DNA from: DASVWZ01 sp963715675
GTDB lineage: Bacteria; Acidobacteriota; Terriglobia; Terriglobales; Acidobacteriaceae
DNA length: 64,000 nt
NCBI GenBank assembly: GCA_963715675.1
Contig: OY970265.1
Span: 4,402,001 to 4,466,000 of the forward strand
Direction: 5' to 3'
Both the position numbers and the translations under genes were made by a program. The notes beneath the pieces were generated by a model, which was not told the DNA's origin, ran no database searches, and was given only the letters and a program-made list of their open reading frames with translations. Positions 59,192 to 64,000 of this stretch are shown here, in pieces. Each line of letters opens with the position of its first letter. Position 1 is the stretch's first letter.

Positions 59192-59716
59192 CTACGGAGA
59201 TGTGGCCCGGGTGAGGCGCAAGTCGGCGAAGGGGGTCCACTTGCCGTCCTTGTCCTTCTGTTCCATCAGCCATTCCCAGGTGTCTTTGTCAGGATTCCAG
59301 CGATAGGTTGTATGAAAAGCGCCATCAGGATATTCAAAGACAAGACGGATCTGGTTGCCGTCGCGGGTTCCGTAACCGAGGGTCTCCGAATACCGGCCTC
59401 CAAAGATATCCATAAGGTGTAGCACGTAGCGTTCGCTGATCGGGTCATAACCGAGGAGCCAGAGAGCGTCATAATGCCGCTCTGTAATCGGCGCGCCGGC
59501 GGCCGTTTTTTCCTGTATGCGAAGAAACTGGTGATTCAGCACCCAGTCGGCGCGCACTTCGTGGTGTGCGTCGCGTCCCATGACCTGGCCTTCCAACTTC
59601 CAGGTACCGGCCATGTGGTCTGCCAAGTCATCGTGCCATTCAGCGGGTGCTTGAGCGGCTAAAGAGACTGGAAGAAGAACTGCGGCAATCAGAGTCAGAG
59701 ACCATGAAACTTTCAT
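59192..59716 (-). CDS. Secreted DUF1579-like protein
   Basis: 174 residues with signal peptide MKVSWSLTLIAAVLLPVSLA. The domain is lipocalin-like: LADHMAGTWKLEGQVMGRDA, ADWVLNHQFLRIQEKTAAG, ERHYDALWLLGYDPISERYV, DKDTWEWLMEQKDKDGKWTP. This fits proteins annotated DUF1579, which are beta-barrel and of unknown ligand. It is convergent with the zinc-ribbon gene and divergent from the TPR-GAF gene. Confidence 0.8.
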   Translation of the reverse strand: MKVSWSLTLIAAVLLPVSLAAQAPAEWHDDLADHMAGTWKLEGQVMGRDAHHEVRADWVLNHQFLRIQEKTAAGAPITERHYDALWLLGYDPISERYVLHLMDIFGGRYSETLGYGTRDGNQIRLVFEYPDGAFHTTYRWNPDKDTWEWLMEQKDKDGKWTPFADLRLTRATSP

Positions 59717-59975
59717 GGGTATGCCTTTCTGCCCGTTGGAGTCATTTTATGGGATTGTAAACAGACACCTGCCCGCAAGTCCCGGTCGGTGGCCGACAGT
59801 CCCTCTACAGTTCTGCTGCGAAAGCGGAAATGGTGAGAGAAGAGAATGATATCCAAAGTGTTTGTTGCCTGGGTGACCATGGTAATCGCGCCGGGGTGTA
59901 CTTCGTTGCTGGGGAAGGAACCAGACTCCTAGAATTCTTATGGGCTACTCCGCGCGTATCCCTGTCTTTAATATT

Positions 59976-62561
59976 ATGGCCGAACCGACCAAGCGAATGG
60001 ACCGGACCGAGATCAACAAACGCGTGGAGCGTGCCGAGAAACTGCTGCAAAAGGGAAAGCCCGCCGAGGCGCTGGAAGAATATCAGCAGGTACTGGCGGC
60101 GGAACCGGAGAATGAAGCGGTCTGCCAGATGGCAGCCGATCTTTGCCTTTCCTTGCAACGGATTCCGCCGGCGGTGAAACTGCTGGGGGAGATGTTCGAG
60201 CGGCAGGTGGAAGCCGGGGACGCCACTCGCGCCAGCCTGACCTATAAGAAGTTGGCACGATTCGTAAATCCCACCTGGGACCAGAAAATACGGTTCGCCC
60301 AACTTTTGGAACGATCCAATCGTAAGCTGGCGCTGGAAAACTACGAAAGCGCCTTCCAGGAAGTGACCAAGCAAGGACGGAAACAGGAATCGTTGGGCGT
60401 GCTGGAAAGGATCCTGGCGCTGGATCCCAGCGAAAAGAACTACACGCGGCTGGGCGAACTTTCGTCGGAGTTGGGCAATGGGAAGGCTGCTGCCGCAGCG
60501 TTCCTGAAAGTTGCGGAACTGGCGCAGATGTCAGGCGGCGCGCCCGCCCAATGGATTGAGCGAGCCTATTCGGAAGATCCCGCCGACCCGGCAATTACGC
60601 TGGCCTACGGGAAGAGCCTGCTGGAACAAGGGCAAGCCGGCGCCGCGATCTTCGTACTGGAAACCCAAGTCATTGCCGGCGGCGCGCCGGAGGAGTTGCG
60701 CGAGGTCTTTGCCAAGTCGCTGCTGAGCACCAATCGGCTGACGGATGCAGAACCCGTGATCTGGGGACTCTTCGAAGACAACCCACCGTCACGCGTGCAG
60801 GAGATCGCCACCCTGATCGCTCTCTATATCGACGCGATGCAGGATGAGGACGCGGTGAGACTGGCGCGAAAGCTTGAGGATTTCCAGCGGCGGCGGGGCG
60901 ATCGCCGGGCGTTCCTTTCCATGATGCAGGAGATTCTGACGAAGCACCGGGCATCGGCGGAAATGCTTGAGTTCATGTGCGAGCAGTTCAACGCTTCGAA
61001 CCGCGAAGCAGACTACTGCCAGACGTTAATCCAATTGTTCGATCTGTACTACCAGACCGGGAACTTTCCGAAAGCGGCCGATTGCCTGGACCGGGCGGCG
61101 GAAATTGATGCTTACGAAACCGGGCATCAGAAGCGTTTGGAGATGCTGCGGGGCAAGATCGACGACAACCGGTTCAAGGTGGTTTCGTCGCGATTCTCGA
61201 GCATGTCGGAGTCGACGACCGCGCCGGTGCGCAATGCCGACACCATGCTGGGAGCGGCGGCGCTGCAGGATTTGATGCTGCAAGCGGAAATTCTCGTACA
61301 GTATGGCATGCGGTCGAAGGCGATGGAGCGGCTGCAACGCATCCAGGAACTTTTCCCGCACGAAGAAGAACGCAATACGGCGCTGCAGCAGTTGTACCTG
61401 ACCGCCGGGGTTCTGCCGCAGTACGCAGGTTCGTCTCCTCAGATGCCGACCGGGGCTGCGGCCTCGGTCTCCGCCCCGGCCGCGCCGGTTGCAGCCGCGC
61501 TTCCGCCGCAGCCTCAGCCCACGGACGTAAGCAGTTTCACAAAAGTTGCGGAGATCACGCGCAAGCTCTACCGGCAGGGGAATGCGGATGCGGTTCTGAC
61601 GACCGCGTCGCGGGAAATCGCCGCCCAATGGCAGGTGACCCGCTGCATTGTGGCCATGCGCAAGCCGGGGTCAAGAACCACGACCCTGAAACAATACTGC
61701 AGCGGGGACTATGAGCCGGCCGGCCCAGACCCGCTGGAAAAAGTGATTGCCGCTGTTCACGAGGTTGCCATGGCTCGCGGAACTCTGGCGGTTGCCGACA
61801 CGCAGGCCGCCGCCGAGTTGCAAAGTGTGCGCGAGTTGCTGGGCCAGATGTCCGCATTCTCATTGCTGGCGGTGCCCATGACGGACGGCCCCGACCAGGC
61901 GGGAATCCTGCTGCTCATGCACAACACCGCGCGGACCTGGAACCCGAACGATGCGGTAGTGCTGAAAACCATCAGCGACCAGATCGTAATCGCCACCAAT
62001 AACGCAGGACTACGGCAACTGGTCAAGAATCTTTCGGTCACCGATGAGCGCTCCGGATTGTTGAAACGAGCTTCGTATCTCGACCTGTTGATGGCGGAAA
62101 CCAAGCGCAACCTCCAACAGAGCACGCCGCTGACCGTGCTGCTCATGCGGTTCGGCGAGAAGGCAGCCATGCTGAAAGAGCTTGGGGAATCCGGGCTGGA
62201 AGGCACCATGCAGCAGATCGGGCAATTGTTTGCCGGCAATATCCGTCAAAACGATCTGGCCTTCCGCTACGAGACAGCAACCATTGCCATCGTGCTGGGC
62301 GAGACCGCCGCACGGGAAGCGGTGATGGCAGCGGAGAAGTTGCAGAGGCTGCTGGCTCAGGTGAAGCTGCCCGAGGGCGCGGAAGCCCTGCGTTTTAATG
62401 CCGGTCTGGCCCAGGCAGTGTTGCGAACCGAGTATGACCCCGTGGATATCGTCACCGAAGTGATCAATCGGGCCGAGCAGGCGCTCCATTCTTCCGTGGG
62501 CCAAGGCCCGGGAAAAATTGTTGGATTAGAAGCCTCCATCGCGGCCGCAGCCGTGGCCTAG
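59976..62561 (+). CDS. TPR-GAF protein with a degenerate GGDEF-like domain
   Basis: 861 residues. The N-terminal half (~1-400) is TPR (RAEKLLQKGKPAEALEEYQQ, SLGVLERILALDPSEKNYTR, LFDLYYQTGNFPKAADCLDR). A Pro/Ala linker (~480-510) is followed by a GAF domain (~520-680; DAVLTTASREIAAQWQVTRC, LLAVPMTDGPDQAGILLLMH). The C-terminal ~160 residues have a diguanylate-cyclase outline (VTDERSGLLKRASYLDLLMA, IRQNDLAFRYETATIAIVLG), but the catalytic GGDEF position reads ETATI. It is probably a signalling scaffold, not an enzyme. ATG 59976 is chosen; 59940 is possible. Confidence 0.8.
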   Translation: MAEPTKRMDRTEINKRVERAEKLLQKGKPAEALEEYQQVLAAEPENEAVCQMAADLCLSLQRIPPAVKLLGEMFERQVEAGDATRASLTYKKLARFVNPTWDQKIRFAQLLERSNRKLALENYESAFQEVTKQGRKQESLGVLERILALDPSEKNYTRLGELSSELGNGKAAAAAFLKVAELAQMSGGAPAQWIERAYSEDPADPAITLAYGKSLLEQGQAGAAIFVLETQVIAGGAPEELREVFAKSLLSTNRLTDAEPVIWGLFEDNPPSRVQEIATLIALYIDAMQDEDAVRLARKLEDFQRRRGDRRAFLSMMQEILTKHRASAEMLEFMCEQFNASNREADYCQTLIQLFDLYYQTGNFPKAADCLDRAAEIDAYETGHQKRLEMLRGKIDDNRFKVVSSRFSSMSESTTAPVRNADTMLGAAALQDLMLQAEILVQYGMRSKAMERLQRIQELFPHEEERNTALQQLYLTAGVLPQYAGSSPQMPTGAAASVSAPAAPVAAALPPQPQPTDVSSFTKVAEITRKLYRQGNADAVLTTASREIAAQWQVTRCIVAMRKPGSRTTTLKQYCSGDYEPAGPDPLEKVIAAVHEVAMARGTLAVADTQAAAELQSVRELLGQMSAFSLLAVPMTDGPDQAGILLLMHNTARTWNPNDAVVLKTISDQIVIATNNAGLRQLVKNLSVTDERSGLLKRASYLDLLMAETKRNLQQSTPLTVLLMRFGEKAAMLKELGESGLEGTMQQIGQLFAGNIRQNDLAFRYETATIAIVLGETAAREAVMAAEKLQRLLAQVKLPEGAEALRFNAGLAQAVLRTEYDPVDIVTEVINRAEQALHSSVGQGPGKIVGLEASIAAAAVA

Positions 62562-62660
62562 GAATTGACTCATCGAATCATTGAGTGATTCAATCATGGA
62601 GTGATTGAATTCATGCACCAATGACTCAATGAGTCAATGATCGAATCATTCAATCCCTCA
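62561..62660. repeat. Tract of short ATTGA/TCAAT palindromes
   Basis: The gap between the TPR-GAF gene and the thiolase is built from variants of ATTGAGTGATTCAAT and GACTCAATGAGTC. The best hairpin is ATTCAATCA-TGGAG-TGATTGAAT (62588-62610, 9 bp). The composition is far more AT-rich than the flanking genes. It may be a REP-like or slippage-expanded element and could affect thiolase mRNA leader folding. Confidence 0.65.
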
Positions 62661-62673
62661 TTCCAGGAAACTC

Positions 62674-63873
62674 ATGTTGAAGCCAGGCGAGATTGCAATC
62701 ATAAGTGGCGCACGCACGCCCTTCGGGCGTTATTGCGGCAAATTGAAAGACTTTACGGCACAAGAGTTGGGGGCGGTGGCAGCCAAAGGAGCGTTGGAGC
62801 GTGCGGGAGTCGATCCCAAAGAGGTCGATCATGCCGTCTTTGGCAATGCGCAGCAGACTTCCGGGGACGCGCTGTACGGCGCGCGCCACGTGGGACTGCG
62901 CGCCGGGCTGCCGATCGAGACGCCCGCGCTTACCGTGAACCGGCTATGCGGGTCGGGCATGCAGGCGATGGTGAATGCGGCGCAGATGATTCAGTTGGGT
63001 GAAGCCAATGTCGTGCTGGCGGGCGGTATGGAGGCCATGTCGCAGGCGCCGTTCGTGATCCGCGGACGCGACGGCTTCACGCTGGCTCCCGGCGGCAAGA
63101 TGGAAGACTCGCTGATGGTTGCGCTGCTCGATACCTATTGCGGGCTGTACATGGCCAACACTGCTGAGCTTTACGGCGAGCAGCAGAGCATCTCGCGGCA
63201 GGCGCAGGATGAATTCGCGCTGCGCTCGCAGCAGACGGCGGACGCCGCGTATAAAGAAGGACGCATCCAGGCGGAACTGGTTCCGGTGCCGCTCAAGGAC
63301 CGCAAGGGCGAGCCAAGTGGCGAAATGTTTACCGAGGATGATCATCGCCGTCCGCAGACCACGATGGAGGGGCTGGCGAAGTTGAAGCCGGCCTTTGGGA
63401 AAAACGGTTCGGTCACGGCGGGGAATGCGAGCGGAATTGTGGACGGCGGCGCGGCCGTGGTCATCATGTCGCTGGTGGAAGCGACCAAGCGCAGTCTAAA
63501 GCCGATGGGGCGCATTGTGAGCTGGGGCATTGCGGGGGTCGATCCGAAACTGATGGGCCGAGGACCGGTGCCGGCAACCAAGATCGCGCTGCAAAAGGCC
63601 GGGCTGACGCTGGACTACATCGACCTGATTGAAGTGAACGAAGCATTCGCGGCACAGTACCTGGCAGTGGAGAAAGAGCTGGGCCTGGACCGCGAAAAAG
63701 TGAATGTCAACGGCGGCGCGATTGCGCTCGGACATCCGCTGGGCGCGACCGGCACGCGGCTGGTGATTACGCTGCTCTACGAACTGCATCGCAGAAAGAA
63801 GAAGTACGGCCTGGCGACCGCGTGCATTGGCGGCGGGCAGGGCATCGCGATGATTGTGGAGAGCTTGAACTAG
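62674..63873 (+). CDS. Acetyl-CoA acetyltransferase (thiolase)
   Basis: 399 residues. Catalytic Cys in TVNRLCGSGMQAMVNAAQMI (~90), GGMEAMSQAPFVI, NASGIVDGGAAVVIMS, NEAFAAQYLAVEKELGL, His in NVNGGAIALGHPLGATGTRL and the second Cys in ATACIGGGQGIAMIVE. Degradative and biosynthetic thiolases look alike. The adjacent 3-hydroxyacyl-CoA dehydrogenase start suggests a beta-oxidation or acetoacetyl-CoA pathway. It lies 97 bp upstream of that gene on the same strand. Confidence 0.95.
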   Translation: MLKPGEIAIISGARTPFGRYCGKLKDFTAQELGAVAAKGALERAGVDPKEVDHAVFGNAQQTSGDALYGARHVGLRAGLPIETPALTVNRLCGSGMQAMVNAAQMIQLGEANVVLAGGMEAMSQAPFVIRGRDGFTLAPGGKMEDSLMVALLDTYCGLYMANTAELYGEQQSISRQAQDEFALRSQQTADAAYKEGRIQAELVPVPLKDRKGEPSGEMFTEDDHRRPQTTMEGLAKLKPAFGKNGSVTAGNASGIVDGGAAVVIMSLVEATKRSLKPMGRIVSWGIAGVDPKLMGRGPVPATKIALQKAGLTLDYIDLIEVNEAFAAQYLAVEKELGLDREKVNVNGGAIALGHPLGATGTRLVITLLYELHRRKKKYGLATACIGGGQGIAMIVESLN

Positions 63874-63969
63874 TTTTTCGCACGAATCACACGGATGAAA
63901 GCAAACATTTCAGTTCTTTCTCTGTGATAATCCGTGCAATGCGTGGCAATATTTTCTTCGGGAGCAATC

Positions 63970-64000
63970 ATGGAGATCAAGAGAGTCGGAGTACTTGGTT
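63970..64000 (+). CDS. Start of a 3-hydroxyacyl-CoA dehydrogenase, cut by the window edge
   Basis: Ten codons, MEIKRVGVLG, with GGGAG 6 nt upstream. This matches the beta strand leading into the GxGxxG NAD loop of 3-hydroxybutyryl/3-hydroxyacyl-CoA dehydrogenases. The placement behind a thiolase supports that, but ten residues cannot settle it. Confidence 0.6.
   Translation, partial: MEIKRVGVLG

Overview
This is a GC-rich bacterial chromosome segment. It most likely comes from an Acidobacteriota (class Terriglobia, Koribacter-like) genome. That is inferred from the mix of families seen (a DUF6599-type exported protein, a very large DUF3857/transglutaminase/TPR protein, an ETF plus a membrane Fe-S oxidoreductase, a GS without neighbours, palindromic intergenic repeats); no database search was possible. 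Coding density is high, apart from one accessory island at about 48.4-52.8 kb. I found no tRNA, rRNA or CRISPR array.

Region by region: 0-2.7 kb holds a DUF2203 protein with an apparent frameshift, a YceI protein and nadA. 3.2-7.8 kb holds two small unknown genes, etfB-etfA and a convergent membrane Fe-S oxidoreductase resembling ETF:menaquinone oxidoreductase. 7.8-11.2 kb holds a SulP transporter and a PiT phosphate transporter with its DUF47 partner. 11.5-17.6 kb holds YdeI, YceH, an anchored unknown protein, gluQRS, a glutamine synthetase and an SRPBCC protein. 17.6-21.3 kb is a pyrR-pyrB-pyrC operon behind a zinc-ribbon membrane protein. 21.5-27.5 kb holds two paralogous secreted proteins, a GH3 hydrolase, miaA, a small membrane protein and a double TonB_C protein. 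27.5-33.3 kb holds purN-tyrS and convergent purF and purL. 33.4-40 kb holds a TPR protein, selB, trmFO and two MacB-type permeases. 40-48.3 kb is a response regulator followed by a flagellar cluster: PilZ protein, motB, motA, flbD, flagellin, the flgE start, flgD and fliK.

The flagellar cluster carries a clear break. The flagellin gene loses its last two dozen or so codons and runs head-on into the first 33 codons of flgE, whose remainder is absent. A deletion or an assembly join explains this. Next to it is the accessory island, with diverged direct repeats near 48.7 and 52.6 kb. It contains an Rhs-type gene truncated at its 5' end and split by an IS256-family element. A small four-helix membrane protein overlaps the Rhs tail by TAATG and could be its partner or immunity protein.

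From 52.8 kb to the end: the 1401-residue DUF3857 protein, a DUF6599-like protein, a candidate small RNA of about 80 nt (consensus sigma-70 promoter, anti-Shine-Dalgarno-like motif, strong terminator), a zinc-ribbon membrane protein, a DUF1579-like protein, a TPR-GAF-degenerate-GGDEF protein, a thiolase and the start of a 3-hydroxyacyl-CoA dehydrogenase. The thiolase/dehydrogenase pair and the ETF/oxidoreductase cluster together point to beta-oxidation or short-chain acyl-CoA metabolism feeding a menaquinone pool.
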